A stretch of DNA of 64,000 nucleotides from Halomontanus rarus (GTDB lineage Archaea; Halobacteriota; Halobacteria; Halobacteriales; Natrialbaceae): NCBI RefSeq assembly GCF_017357405.1, contig NZ_CP071598.1, positions 186,001 through 250,000 of the forward strand, in the 5' to 3' direction. The translations under genes were made by a program, and so were the position numbers. Below the pieces are notes generated by a model. It saw nothing but the letters and a program-made list of their open reading frames with translations, was not told the DNA's origin and searched no databases. How positions within the stretch are numbered: position 1 is the first letter of the stretch; the number at the start of each line of letters is the position of its first letter. Shown piece after piece: positions 55,453 through 64,000 of the stretch.

Positions 55453-56454
55453 TCAGTCGAGACTCACCGCCCGCCCTCGCTCGCTCGACTCGTAGATCGC
55501 GTCGATCACGCGTTGCACGACGAGCGCTTCCTCGACCGTCTCACTCGGCGGGTCGCGCGTCCCGGCGACGGCCTCGAGGAACGCCCGGTCCTCGGCGAGG
55601 TGCATGTCCTCGGCCTCGACGGCGATCGCGTCGACGTCCTCGTCGGCGTCCGCGCTGACGTACGTCACTTCGGAGTCGGTGACCTCGAACGCGAGCCCGC
55701 CCTCCGTGCCGCGGACGACGCACTCTCTCGAGGGTGCAGCCGTGCCGTGCCAGGACGTCTCCACGGAGATCGTCCGGCCGTCCGCACAGCGGAGCAGGGC
55801 CGTCGCGGAGTCGTCGACGTCGTACTCGCCGAACTCCGAGCGCGTCCTGCCGCTGACTTCGACCACGGTCGGGTAGTCGAGCACGTGCAAGGCGAGGTCG
55901 ATGATGTGGACGCCGAGATCCATCAGGACGCCGCCGCCGGCGAGCGATTCGTCGGTGAACCAGCCGCGGCCGCCGCCGGGGACGCCGCCGCGTCGGAGAT
56001 AGTCGACGCTCACGTGCGAGAGCGAGCCGAGGCGCCCCTCCTCTCGAAGGTCGATCGCCCGCTCCGTCGCGTTCGAGTAGCGCATCGTGAAGCCGACCGT
56101 ACAGAACCCCTCGGCGTCGCGGGCGGCCGCGGCGATCCGCTCTGCGCTCTCGACCGAGTGCGCCAGGGGCTTCTCGAGGAGGACGTCCACGCCCGCCTCG
56201 AGCGCGTCGATCGCGATCTCCTCGTGGATTCGATTCGGGACGCCGACGATCACCGCGTCGACGCCGGACTCGAGTAGTTCGCGGTGGTCGGGATAGGCCT
56301 CCGCGTCGAACTCCTCGATGAACGCCTCGCGTGCGTCCTCGTCCAGATCCGCGCCGGCGAGCGTCGCACCGAGTTCGTCGAGTCGCGTCGCGTGTATTCT
56401 GCCGATCGTTCCGAGTCCGACGATGCCGATACGGATGCCTGTCTCCTGACTCAT
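55453..56454 (-). CDS. Gfo/Idh/MocA family oxidoreductase
   Basis: A 333-residue dehydrogenase; the start is the ATG at 56454 (MSQETGIRIGIVG), and an open frame further upstream is non-coding. The Rossmann motif GIVGLGTIGRIHATRL and the hallmark LLEKPLAHS are clear, followed by the C-terminal Gfo fold (GGVLMDLGVHIIDLALHVLD). Such enzymes oxidise sugars and inositols with NAD(P), or hydrolyse glycosidic bonds by transient oxidation (GH109). It is one of three of this family here. Confidence 0.9.
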   Translation of the reverse strand: MSQETGIRIGIVGLGTIGRIHATRLDELGATLAGADLDEDAREAFIEEFDAEAYPDHRELLESGVDAVIVGVPNRIHEEIAIDALEAGVDVLLEKPLAHSVESAERIAAAARDAEGFCTVGFTMRYSNATERAIDLREEGRLGSLSHVSVDYLRRGGVPGGGRGWFTDESLAGGGVLMDLGVHIIDLALHVLDYPTVVEVSGRTRSEFGEYDVDDSATALLRCADGRTISVETSWHGTAAPSRECVVRGTEGGLAFEVTDSEVTYVSADADEDVDAIAVEAEDMHLAEDRAFLEAVAGTRDPPSETVEEALVVQRVIDAIYESSERGRAVSLD

Positions 56455-56512
56455 TACCGTCCAATCATACTGTGAGTACAAAAACGTACGTCCTCCAGAA
56501 CGGCTCACCGGC

Positions 56513-58153
56513 TCACTGACTCGTCGGTATCTCGGACTCCGATCGGGTCTCGAGGAACTCCCGAGCACCTTCGCGGATGACCTCCTCGGGTCCGACGACG
56601 CAGTCGTGGCGGATGTCGGGGAAGGTCTCCTCGAGGAGGTCGGCGACGACGCCGTCGAGTTCCGCGGCCGCCGACAGCGGCTTCCCCTCGAGGTACTCGG
56701 TGAGCACGCTCGCGACCGCGGTGCTGACCGCACAGCTCTCGCTCTCGAACGCGAGGCGCTCGATGGTTCCGTCGGGGGCGACCGCGACGTGGAACTCCCC
56801 GTCGTCGCCGCAGGAGGTCTCCTCGGAGGATTTCGTGAACGTCGGCTCCGCGAGTCCGCCGGCGTTGTGCGGGTGCTCGTGGTGCTCGGCGATCGCGTCG
56901 TGGTAGCGATCGGACGCGAGGTAGTCCTCGAGCTCGTCGGGGGCGGCGTCGATGGCATCCAGCAGCAGATCGATCTCGTCGGTCGTGTTGTAGACGTAAA
57001 ACGATGCCCGCGCCGAACCCGGAATCGCGAGGATATCGTGGAGCGGTTGCGTGCAGTGGTCGCCGGCGCGGATGGCGATCCCGCGGTCGTTGAACAGCGA
57101 CGAGAGGTCGTGTCCGTGGACGCCGTCGACGTTGAACGCGACGACGCCGGTCCGCTCCTCGCCCGCGGGGGGTCCGTACGTCTCGACGCCCTCTCGGTCG
57201 GCGAGGCGTTCGAGGGCGTACTGGGCGAGGGCGTTCTCGTGGTCGCGAATCGCGTCCATCCCGATCTCCTCGAGGTAGTCAGCGGCCGCCGCGAGCGCGA
57301 TCCCTTCCGCGATCGGCGGCGTCCCCGCCTCGAACTTCCAGGGGAGGCCGTTCCAGGAGGATTCCGTCAGCGTGACGTTCCGGATCATCTCGCCGCCGTA
57401 GAGGAACGGGTCCATCTCCTCGAGAAGGTCGCGCTTGCCGTAGAGGCCGCCGATACCGGTCGGTCCGGCCATCTTGTGGCCGGAGAACGTGAAGAAGTCG
57501 GCGTCCATCGCCTCGACGTCGACCGGTCGGTTCGGGATCGACTGGGCGCCGTCGACGAGGATGTGCGCGTCGTGTTCGTGCGCCAGATCGGCGAGCGTTT
57601 CGACCGGGTTGACGGTCCCGAGGACGTTCGAGACGTGGACGACGGAGACGATCGCGGTGTCCGGCCCGATGAGCTCGGCGGCGTGATCCATATCGAGGTG
57701 GCCGTCGTCGGTCACGCGGACGTAGCGCACGTCCGCGCCGGTCTTCTTGGCGACCTGCTGCCACGTCACCAGCGACGCGTGGTGTTCCATCTCGGTCGTC
57801 ACGATCTCGTCGTCGGGTCCGAGTTCGTTCAATCCGAGGCCGTACGCGACGAGGTTGATGCTCTCGGTCGCGTTCTTCGTGAACACCAACTCCTCGCGAC
57901 CGCCGCTCGCGCCGACGAACTCGGCGAGGCGGTCGTGGGCCTCCTCGTAAGCGACCGACGCCTCGTGGCTCAGCGCGTGGATGCCGCGGTGGACGTTCGC
58001 GTTGTACGTACTGTAGTACTCCTCGTAGATCTCGTAGACCTGCGTTGGAGTCTGCGTCGTCGCCGCGTTGTCGAGGTACACCAGCGGGTGGTCGCCGATA
58101 CGTCGCTCGAGTACGGGAAAGTCCGCTCTGATCGAGGATGGATCTCGCGCCAT
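56513..58153 (-). CDS. sufS: SufS cysteine desulfurase fused to a SufU/IscU scaffold domain
   Basis: A 546-residue fusion. The first part, to about residue 413, is a SufS-type cysteine desulfurase with PLP lysine K227 in FSGHKMAGPTG and the persulfide cysteine C367 in RAGDHCTQPLH (Thr where Ala is common). The second, from about 420, is an intact SufU/IscU domain: C448-G-D450, C474 in ESESCAVS and C518 in HDCVVGPEE reproduce the three Cys and Asp of zinc-binding SufU. SufU is the usual sulfur acceptor of SufS, so enzyme and partner are on one chain. It lies outside the sugar pathway and converges with nothing related. Confidence 0.9.
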   Translation of the reverse strand: MARDPSSIRADFPVLERRIGDHPLVYLDNAATTQTPTQVYEIYEEYYSTYNANVHRGIHALSHEASVAYEEAHDRLAEFVGASGGREELVFTKNATESINLVAYGLGLNELGPDDEIVTTEMEHHASLVTWQQVAKKTGADVRYVRVTDDGHLDMDHAAELIGPDTAIVSVVHVSNVLGTVNPVETLADLAHEHDAHILVDGAQSIPNRPVDVEAMDADFFTFSGHKMAGPTGIGGLYGKRDLLEEMDPFLYGGEMIRNVTLTESSWNGLPWKFEAGTPPIAEGIALAAAADYLEEIGMDAIRDHENALAQYALERLADREGVETYGPPAGEERTGVVAFNVDGVHGHDLSSLFNDRGIAIRAGDHCTQPLHDILAIPGSARASFYVYNTTDEIDLLLDAIDAAPDELEDYLASDRYHDAIAEHHEHPHNAGGLAEPTFTKSSEETSCGDDGEFHVAVAPDGTIERLAFESESCAVSTAVASVLTEYLEGKPLSAAAELDGVVADLLEETFPDIRHDCVVGPEEVIREGAREFLETRSESEIPTSQ

Positions 58154-58300
58154 GCCGGTATTGTCGACTCGCGTACTATAAATCCAGTTGCTTCCGCGAG
58201 GTCGCGGGTCGCCGGGGTCAGGTCCGCGATCGAACCGGCACGAGCGGACGAATCGAACGCGTCGTCCGGACGGGAAGAACGCGACCCTCGTACGTGACGG

Positions 58301-60409
58301 TCACAGCCTCATCCAGTCTCCGTCGACCGCGCGGTACCAGTCGTCGGTCGTCGTGTCGCGGACGAGGGCGTTCGACTGTTCGGCGAAGGGAGCGTACCCG
58401 TGCCACTCCCCCTCGTCCGACGGATCGCCCTCGTTCGTACCGCGCCCGTTGTTCAGCAGCCGAGGGACGGAACGACTGGAAATTGCGGGCCCGGAGACGG
58501 GTGCGTCCGGAACGTTCAGGTAGTACAGCGCCATGTTGTAGTCACTGGACTCCTCGTTCTTCCCGACGGCCTCGAAGCGCACCGTGTTCGTCCCCTCCGC
58601 CAACTCGAGGACGTACGTGACGGTGTCGCGGGTGAAGCTTTCGGCGTAGAAGTCGATCGTATCGACCCGCTCGCCGTTGACGGACAGCTCGTAAGTACCG
58701 TAACTCGAGACGAACAGCGTCTCGAGTTCGACCTCGTACTCGCCGGCCTCGTCGATATCGAACTCGAACGTCCACCACTCGTCGGGGCCGTCCGGTTCGA
58801 ACTGGATCGCCTCGGGGAAGCTGTCGTCGACCGGCGCCGTCGCCTCGACGAACAGGTCGCTGGTGTCGTACCTGAGTCCGGGCGGGTCGTTCGCGCCCAC
58901 CAGCGTATTGTCTCGAAGCCGGGCGGTATCGACGCCCTCGTTGATGACGGTCGCGTCGTGGATCGTGTTGGCCACGATATCGACTCCCTGCAGATCGCTC
59001 TCGGCGCCGTCCCCGCCGAAGTGCGGCTCGATCGCTCCGTCGACGAACGTCGCGTCGTCGTGAGCGGGGTCGAAGACGTTGTTGAGCAACCTGACGTCGG
59101 AGACCGACGTCAGTTCGTGGAGCTCGTTCTGGAGGAACGTGCGATCGCGACTGAAGCAATCGGCGATGGTCAGCCGATCGACGACGCCCGGTGTTCCGTA
59201 CCCGATCAGCCTGATCGAACCGTCCTGGCGTCCGTCTCGGTTCTGCTGGCCCCGAATCGTCAGGTTGGTTATCCGGTCGCGGATCGCGACGAGCAGTTGG
59301 CTGACGACGTTGTTTCGGATCGTCACGTTGTCGAACGGCCCGTCCGCGATCAGCGAGATCATCCGCGCGTCGTTGTCCTCGATGAGACCGTCCGACGCCC
59401 CGTCGCCACCCGAGTGAACGGTGATGTACGCGTCAGTTTTGCACTCGCGAATGACGTACTCGTCGAGGTAGGGTGCGTCGGAGGGAGTCGACTGATTTCG
59501 AACGTCGCCGGCGATCTGGATCCCCGTCCCCGGGATATCGTAGGCCTCGCAGCCGATGATCTTGGGGTTTCGAGTCGAACCGTAGCCGCGGTTGGCGATC
59601 CCGTCGTAGCCGACGCGGCGGGCGACACAGCGTCGCTGTATCCCGCCTTCGGATTCCGTGATGTAGACGCCGAACTGGCGGGTGCCGTCCGCGCTCCCGT
59701 AGTCGTACATGACGTCCTCGACGGTGACCCCCTCCTGTCGGGGCGAAACGCAGTTGTGAAACCACACGGGTGCGTGGCTCAGTTCATCCCAGTCGACGTT
59801 CTCGAACGAGACGTACCCGCCTTCCACGGCGACGGCCTCGTTGCCGCCGTCGTGATCGGCGTTCGTGATCAGCGTCCGGTACGTTCTGTTGCCCGTCTCG
59901 ATTTCGGCGAGTTCGTGATCCGACGGCGGAACGAGCCGGACCCCCTCGTCGATTGTGAGCGTCAGGTCGTCGGGGAGGAAGACGGTCGTCGTCGGTTCGA
60001 AGACCCCGTTCCCGTGAACGACGACCTCGCGTTCGGCCTCGTCTGCGGCGGCATCGATCTCCTCCTGGAGCCGATCGTCCCAGTCGCCGGCGTGGACGTG
60101 GCGAACGTCGTTCACATTCTCGGCGGTGATCGTTCGAGCGGTGATCGATTCGACGGGTGCAGCGTCTCCCAGTCGGGCCGTCGACCCCCGCTCGCCGCTA
60201 TGGTCGTGGTCTCCGGGGGCGAACGGTGGCCCGTTCCCGTCGCCGTCCTCTTCGTCACCGTCCTCCTCGCCGCCGTCCGTTCGTGCGGTCGCGCTCCCGG
60301 AGGCGAGTACGCCCACCGCCCCGGCGGCGAGCACGCCGCGCCGTGTGAGCGGCAGTGTGCGGTCCCCAGAACTGTCTCCGAAGCCGTGCGTTCGGCTGTC
60401 TTCGGTCAT
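58301..60409 (-). CDS. Tat-exported beta-helix protein with the shared beta-sandwich module
   Basis: A 702-residue exported protein. The Tat motif is TRRGVLAAG (R23-R24), followed by a Gly/Asp-rich linker. Residues 110-520 are right-handed parallel beta-helix repeats (IRECKTDAYITVHSGG, VTIRNNVVSQLLVAI, VDIVANTIHDATVI), the fold of many polysaccharide lyases and glycosidases. Residues 526-635 are the beta-sandwich module also found in all three heparinase-like proteins (DDSFPEAIQFE to YYLNVPDAP). A short tail ends DWYRAVDGDWMRL. It probably binds and cuts the same polymer; the catalytic residues were not identified. Confidence 0.85.
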   Translation of the reverse strand: MTEDSRTHGFGDSSGDRTLPLTRRGVLAAGAVGVLASGSATARTDGGEEDGDEEDGDGNGPPFAPGDHDHSGERGSTARLGDAAPVESITARTITAENVNDVRHVHAGDWDDRLQEEIDAAADEAEREVVVHGNGVFEPTTTVFLPDDLTLTIDEGVRLVPPSDHELAEIETGNRTYRTLITNADHDGGNEAVAVEGGYVSFENVDWDELSHAPVWFHNCVSPRQEGVTVEDVMYDYGSADGTRQFGVYITESEGGIQRRCVARRVGYDGIANRGYGSTRNPKIIGCEAYDIPGTGIQIAGDVRNQSTPSDAPYLDEYVIRECKTDAYITVHSGGDGASDGLIEDNDARMISLIADGPFDNVTIRNNVVSQLLVAIRDRITNLTIRGQQNRDGRQDGSIRLIGYGTPGVVDRLTIADCFSRDRTFLQNELHELTSVSDVRLLNNVFDPAHDDATFVDGAIEPHFGGDGAESDLQGVDIVANTIHDATVINEGVDTARLRDNTLVGANDPPGLRYDTSDLFVEATAPVDDSFPEAIQFEPDGPDEWWTFEFDIDEAGEYEVELETLFVSSYGTYELSVNGERVDTIDFYAESFTRDTVTYVLELAEGTNTVRFEAVGKNEESSDYNMALYYLNVPDAPVSGPAISSRSVPRLLNNGRGTNEGDPSDEGEWHGYAPFAEQSNALVRDTTTDDWYRAVDGDWMRL

Positions 60410-60883
60410 CGTGATAAACCCGAGTTAGATACCATTTCCGATGGTAATAAATAATGTTGAAAGTATCGGACAGTATCGATGGTCAAAAATATCATCTCCA
60501 GTGAGATTGTGTGAAACTGTCACCCTCGCCGCCGAACCGTCCGACGCGTAACACTCCGAGAACGACTACTCGAGGAGTTCTCCGCCGGCGATCCCCCGTT
60601 CGCCTGCGACCGCGGAAAACAGGTGCGTTCGGTCGTCCTCCTCGAAGATGGCCGGGGCGCGGAGCGCTCGAACGGGCTCGTCGACACTGCCGCCCGCGGA
60701 GGTCTCGAGCGGACGGTCTCCACCTTCGTACGGGCGGTCGACCCAGAGCACCGTCTCGGGCGGAGACAGACCAGGACGCCGCGTTTCGTCCAGTCGGGAA
60801 AGATACATCACCGTCGTCATCACGCGCTCGGGTCGATCGCCCCGTCGCGTCGGTCGACGTTCATAGCGAACCCAGTCTCTCCG
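60410..60883. other. Intergenic region with a gene remnant
   Basis: Contains the upstream region of the beta-helix gene (TTTATTACC on the minus strand near 60446-60454 as TATA-like element, then CCATCGGAAATGG) and the remnant at 60566-60823. Confidence 0.4.
60566..60823 (-). pseudogene. Remnant of a glycoside hydrolase C-terminus
   Basis: An 85-residue frame that reads like the end of a five-bladed-propeller glycosidase: VLWVDRPYEGGDRPLE, VRALRAPAIFEEDDRTHLF and SAVAGERGIAGGELLE. Comparable proteins, from memory, carry RDPAIFEEDGRTYLLYSVAGE here; the altered residues and lost length suggest decay. It has no start region and no promoter. The attribution rests on resemblance only. Confidence 0.4.
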
Positions 60884-61933
60884 TTAGGCGTCCGGCGGCA
60901 GGTCTCCCGACTCGATCATCGCCTCGAGCGGATTGTCGTCGATCTCGAGCGGAAGCGACACGCGGCCGCGACGGCGGGCCGACTCCCAGACGCCGAAGAC
61001 GACCTCGGTGGCCCCGAGCGCCCGCTCGCCGCTGACGATCGGCTCCTCGTTGTTCGCGAGCGCGTCGACGACGACCGCTATCGCCTCGTCCTGAGCGGGG
61101 TCACCGCCGACCTCGACGGTCACCCACTCGCCCGATTCGTCCGTCTTGATTCGGTAGCTGTCACCGAGCTGGAACTCGATCGCACCCTCGGTGCCGACGA
61201 ATCGGTTCGTCTGAGCGCCGACCGCGTCCATCCCAGCCCCGGTCGAACAGACCGCGTGTACGCCGGACTCGTACTCCCACATGCCGAGGCTCTGGACCTC
61301 GGCTGGCATGTTCGTGTACCAGACGTGCTCCTCGGGGTAGTCGATCTGTCCGAGGACCCACTCGACGGGTTCGTCGTCCATCACGTAGTTCGCGAGGTCG
61401 ATGTGGTGCAGCCCCGTCTGGAGCAAGTCCTGACGGCCGATCTCGATCCGCTCGAGATCGCCGATCGCACCGTCCTCGATAATCGCCTTGATCTCGGCTG
61501 CGGCGTCGCTACAGCGGTTCTGAAGGTTGATCGTCAACTGGACGTCCGCGGCGTCGCACACCTCGACGAGTCGCCGACTCCCCTCGAACGTCGGCGCCAT
61601 CGGCTTCTCGCAGTGAACCGCCTGGACGCCATCGTGGGTCGCACAGGTTTCGACCAGGTCGACGTGGGTCGACGGCGGCGTGCAGATGCTGACGATATCG
61701 GGTGTGGCGGTGTCGAGCATCTCCTCGAGGTCGGTGAAGACGCGGTCGCCGAGGTCGAACCCCTCGCCGAAGGCCTCGGCGTGCTCGGAGACGACGTCCG
61801 CACACGCGTCGACCCGACAGCCCTCGACAGCGCGATAACTTCGGGCGTGACGGTATCCCATCGAGTAGCCGTCGTGGTCCGACGCGTCGGGGTGGGGTCC
61901 CGTCCCGACGATTCCGACAGTGTAGTCGCTCAT
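60884..61933 (-). CDS. Gfo/Idh/MocA family oxidoreductase, second copy
   Basis: A 349-residue protein from the ATG at 61933 (MSDYTVGIVGTG). The nucleotide-binding GIVGTGPHPDAS has an unusual insertion, HCEKPMAPTFEGS is the conserved EKP motif, and TGLHHIDLANYV has the likely catalytic His residues. The C-terminal half is a Gfo beta-sheet domain. The reaction is oxidation of a sugar or cyclitol. It is 107 bases upstream of the transporter gene's end, on the same strand. Confidence 0.9.
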   Translation of the reverse strand: MSDYTVGIVGTGPHPDASDHDGYSMGYRHARSYRAVEGCRVDACADVVSEHAEAFGEGFDLGDRVFTDLEEMLDTATPDIVSICTPPSTHVDLVETCATHDGVQAVHCEKPMAPTFEGSRRLVEVCDAADVQLTINLQNRCSDAAAEIKAIIEDGAIGDLERIEIGRQDLLQTGLHHIDLANYVMDDEPVEWVLGQIDYPEEHVWYTNMPAEVQSLGMWEYESGVHAVCSTGAGMDAVGAQTNRFVGTEGAIEFQLGDSYRIKTDESGEWVTVEVGGDPAQDEAIAVVVDALANNEEPIVSGERALGATEVVFGVWESARRRGRVSLPLEIDDNPLEAMIESGDLPPDA

Positions 61934-62041
61934 CGTATGACGGATCGTCATTGACGAGAATCCACTATAATACTGCCGGTGACCCGCGTGACCGATCGTG
62001 TGGAATCCGTATCGTCGGAACGTATCGAAGCGCCCCGGGGC

Positions 62042-63286
62042 TCAGACGAACTGGACGACCTCCCACAGATAGTTGAGGACGATTCCGACGACGACGAGGT
62101 AGCCGACCGCGGCGAACGCGTTCACGGCAGTTCCGTTCGCGTGCTCCCCCATGACGTCCTCGCTGGCCGAAAGCGCGACCACGAGAAACGCCAGCAGCGG
62201 AAACGCGACGACGGCCAGCGCCTGTGCGACGCGGAGCAGTTCGATCGGATCCTCCTGGAATATCAGGACCACGAGGAGGCCGAACACCATCGCGATCGTC
62301 GACCAGACCTTCACCGGCCGCCCGTCCATCGACGGCTCGCGGTCGAATCCGTCCACGAGCAGCGTCGAGCCGATCAGCGCGTTCACGACGAGCGACGAGA
62401 GACTCGCGAAGAAGAAGCCGATCGTGAAGAGGTAGAACGCTCCGGGACCGGCGAGGGGCTCGAGTTGCTGGGCCATCCCCGCCGCGGAGAAGACGGGGTC
62501 GGTCTGTCCGTAGATCACGCTCGCGCTGGTGAGCATGATCGCGACCGCGAGCAGGCCGAGCACTCCGATGCCGAGGAACGTATCGATCGCGCCCTGCTCG
62601 AGCCGTTCGACTCCCCACTCCTTCTCCTTCATCAGATGCGTCTGGTACACCGCCGCCGCGATCGAAAACGTTGTGGCCGCGATGCCCAGCGAGAGAAGGA
62701 GGCCGTCGACGTCCGGAACACCGGGGACGAGTCCCGACGCGGCCGCGCCGGGATCGAAGCCGACGATCGCCAGCGTTCCGATGAAGGCGACGATCATGAC
62801 GCCGACCACCAGCCGGACGAGGACCTCTATCTTGTCGTAGAGGTCGGGGAGCCAGACGAACCCGATCGCGAGTAGCGTGAAGATGCCGGCCCACAGTCGG
62901 ACGTCACCGCCGAACAACGCGTTCGACGCGAAGCCGATGCCCGCGTTGTTTCCCGCCTGAAACGCCAGGATCGTGAGAAACCCGAACACGCCGCCGAGCC
63001 GTGCGATCGTCGGGCCGTACGTTTCGCGGGTGACGTCGAAGAGTGTGTCTCCCGTCACGAGTCCGATCCGGGCCGCCAGCCACGCGTACAGGATCATGAA
63101 CGTGGTCGCGACGACCGGCACCCACAGTAACGAGTAGCCGTACAGGCTTCCGGCGATCGTATTGAGCGCGATGCTCCCGGGTCCGACCACGACCGCCGCG
63201 AGTAACAGCGCGGGCCCGATCGCTTTCAGTTTCCCCAAGACGTCTCCACCGGTCGTCGCCGTCGTCCGCGTCGTATCCGTTCCCAT
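62042..63286 (-). CDS. Nramp-fold transporter lacking the canonical metal site
   Basis: A 414-residue membrane protein with about eleven helices; the ATG at 63286 is chosen over 63313 because the TATA box (63313-63323) lies on the latter. Helix 1 has GPGSIALNT (residues 35-43) where Nramp proteins have DPGN, and helix 6 has AAVYQTHLMKEKEW where they have M-P-H. Both are the metal-binding motifs, so transport of iron or manganese is unlikely. Related Nramp homologues move magnesium or other substrates. It is in line with oxidoreductase genes. Confidence 0.82.
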   Translation of the reverse strand: MGTDTTRTTATTGGDVLGKLKAIGPALLLAAVVVGPGSIALNTIAGSLYGYSLLWVPVVATTFMILYAWLAARIGLVTGDTLFDVTRETYGPTIARLGGVFGFLTILAFQAGNNAGIGFASNALFGGDVRLWAGIFTLLAIGFVWLPDLYDKIEVLVRLVVGVMIVAFIGTLAIVGFDPGAAASGLVPGVPDVDGLLLSLGIAATTFSIAAAVYQTHLMKEKEWGVERLEQGAIDTFLGIGVLGLLAVAIMLTSASVIYGQTDPVFSAAGMAQQLEPLAGPGAFYLFTIGFFFASLSSLVVNALIGSTLLVDGFDREPSMDGRPVKVWSTIAMVFGLLVVLIFQEDPIELLRVAQALAVVAFPLLAFLVVALSASEDVMGEHANGTAVNAFAAVGYLVVVGIVLNYLWEVVQFV

Positions 63287-63504
63287 GCGTCGTCCTCTCA
63301 CACTCACGTTCATTATAAATATACATTGATAGCGGAAAATCACCGTGGACGACCGTCGTTTCGACCGATCGGTCTCGTCTCGCAGCCACTACTTCCGCTC
63401 GTTCGAGCGACGGTGATCTCGGGACACCACTCGAGTCTCGTTTTCGGCCCCTAGAATCGTCGTTTCGTTCGAACGTCGAGCGAACGAGTCGCGAACGAGA
63501 GCGG

Positions 63505-64000
63505 TCACGTCCCGTCGAACGCGACGTCGACCCACTCCCCCGTCTCGGCCGATTCGTAGGCGGCGTCGAGAATACGAAGTACCTCGAGGGCGTCCTCGAG
63601 CGTGACTGGCGGCTCGCTCGCGCCGTCGCAGGCGTCGAAGAACGCCTCGACGAACTCCTTGCCCCAGGATCCGCCGTACCCGGGTGCCGGCTCGTACTCG
63701 TGGGTCATCGTCCGGTGGGGCGTACAGGCCCAGTCACCGCTCACGTCGTCGAGTTCGAGCGTCGTCTCGCCGTCGAAGCCGAACTTCCGGCCCATCGGGT
63801 CCCAGCTGCTCCGCCCGTCGCTTCCGTAGAGGTCGAGTTGCGTGTCGTAGACGCCCTCGCCGAGGTGATAGCCACAGTGGAGCGTCCCGAGCGCGCCGTC
63901 GGCGGTCTCGAGCTGGAGCGTCGCGACGTCCTCGACGTCGACGCCGTCGGTGCCCGCGACCGTGCTCGCGTTGACGCTCACGATCGGGTCCTCGAGGAGT
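63505..64000 (-). CDS. Gfo/Idh/MocA family oxidoreductase, third copy (5' partial)
   Basis: The C-terminal part of a sugar dehydrogenase; the frame is open to the window end, so the N-terminal Rossmann domain lies beyond. The visible piece is the Gfo C-terminal sheet: VATLQLETADGALGTLHCGYH, YDTQLDLYGSDGRSSWD, and the final helix LEDALEVLRILDAAYESAETG. The last feature is typical of this family. Adjacent to the transporter, on the same strand. Confidence 0.85.
   Translation of the reverse strand, partial: LLEDPIVSVNASTVAGTDGVDVEDVATLQLETADGALGTLHCGYHLGEGVYDTQLDLYGSDGRSSWDPMGRKFGFDGETTLELDDVSGDWACTPHRTMTHEYEPAPGYGGSWGKEFVEAFFDACDGASEPPVTLEDALEVLRILDAAYESAETGEWVDVAFDGT

Overview
The window is almost certainly from a halophilic archaeon (class Halobacteria; family Natrialbaceae is plausible but unproven). 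The DNA is GC-rich with frequent CTCGAG, the predicted proteins are very rich in Asp and Glu, exported proteins carry twin-arginine signals, and many genes look leaderless, with an archaeal TATA box (TTTATA/TTATAA type) about 28-30 bases before the start codon. No insertion sequence, tRNA, rRNA, CRISPR array or replication origin was recognised.

Left part (1-15000) is mixed: the 3' end of a sensor histidine kinase, an NAD-epimerase/DegT-aminotransferase pair, a universal stress protein, an M14-like zinc carboxypeptidase, a PQQ-type beta-propeller lipoprotein, RidA, a two-domain GNAT acetyltransferase, two divergent IclR regulators, a DapA-family lyase/aldolase and a HEAT-repeat protein. A gene-free stretch (932-2393) and a 718-base convergent gap (12016-12733) lie here; the latter contains two copies of a near-palindrome and four copies of an octamer.

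15265-23181 is an oligopeptide/oligosaccharide (Opp/Dpp) ABC importer: one polypeptide carrying both ATPases, two permeases and a Tat lipoprotein binding protein, with two small membrane proteins between the core genes.

23468-52673 is a polysaccharide-utilisation region. Three giant (1242-1269 aa) Tat-exported heparinase II/III-like proteins are interleaved with two GH20 beta-hexosaminidase genes (one decayed), a sulfatase with a serine-type active site, a NagZ-like GH3, an SDR, a GNAT protein, a TIM-barrel isomerase, an uncharacterised TIM-barrel protein, a PIG-L deacetylase, and an operon of D-aminoacylase, FAH-family enzyme and SelA-like PLP enzyme. 52788-64000 continues with a glutamine amidotransferase, an isomerase/aldo-keto reductase pair, three Gfo/Idh/MocA oxidoreductases (one cut by the window edge), a SufS-SufU fusion, a beta-helix protein that shares a beta-sandwich module with the three lyases, and an Nramp-fold transporter lacking the usual metal-binding motifs.

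Taken together the window suggests an archaeal pathway for an acidic, probably sulfated, N-acetylhexosamine-containing polysaccharide: extracellular lyases and the beta-helix protein cut it, the ABC importer takes up fragments, cytoplasmic GH20/GH3/sulfatase/PIG-L enzymes trim them, and a non-phosphorylative oxidative route (Gfo/Idh or AKR, D-aminoacylase, SelA-like ammonia-lyase, FAH and DapA-like enzymes) may convert amino sugars to 2-keto-3-deoxy acids. The enzyme families are read from the sequence; the substrate and the pathway are inference.
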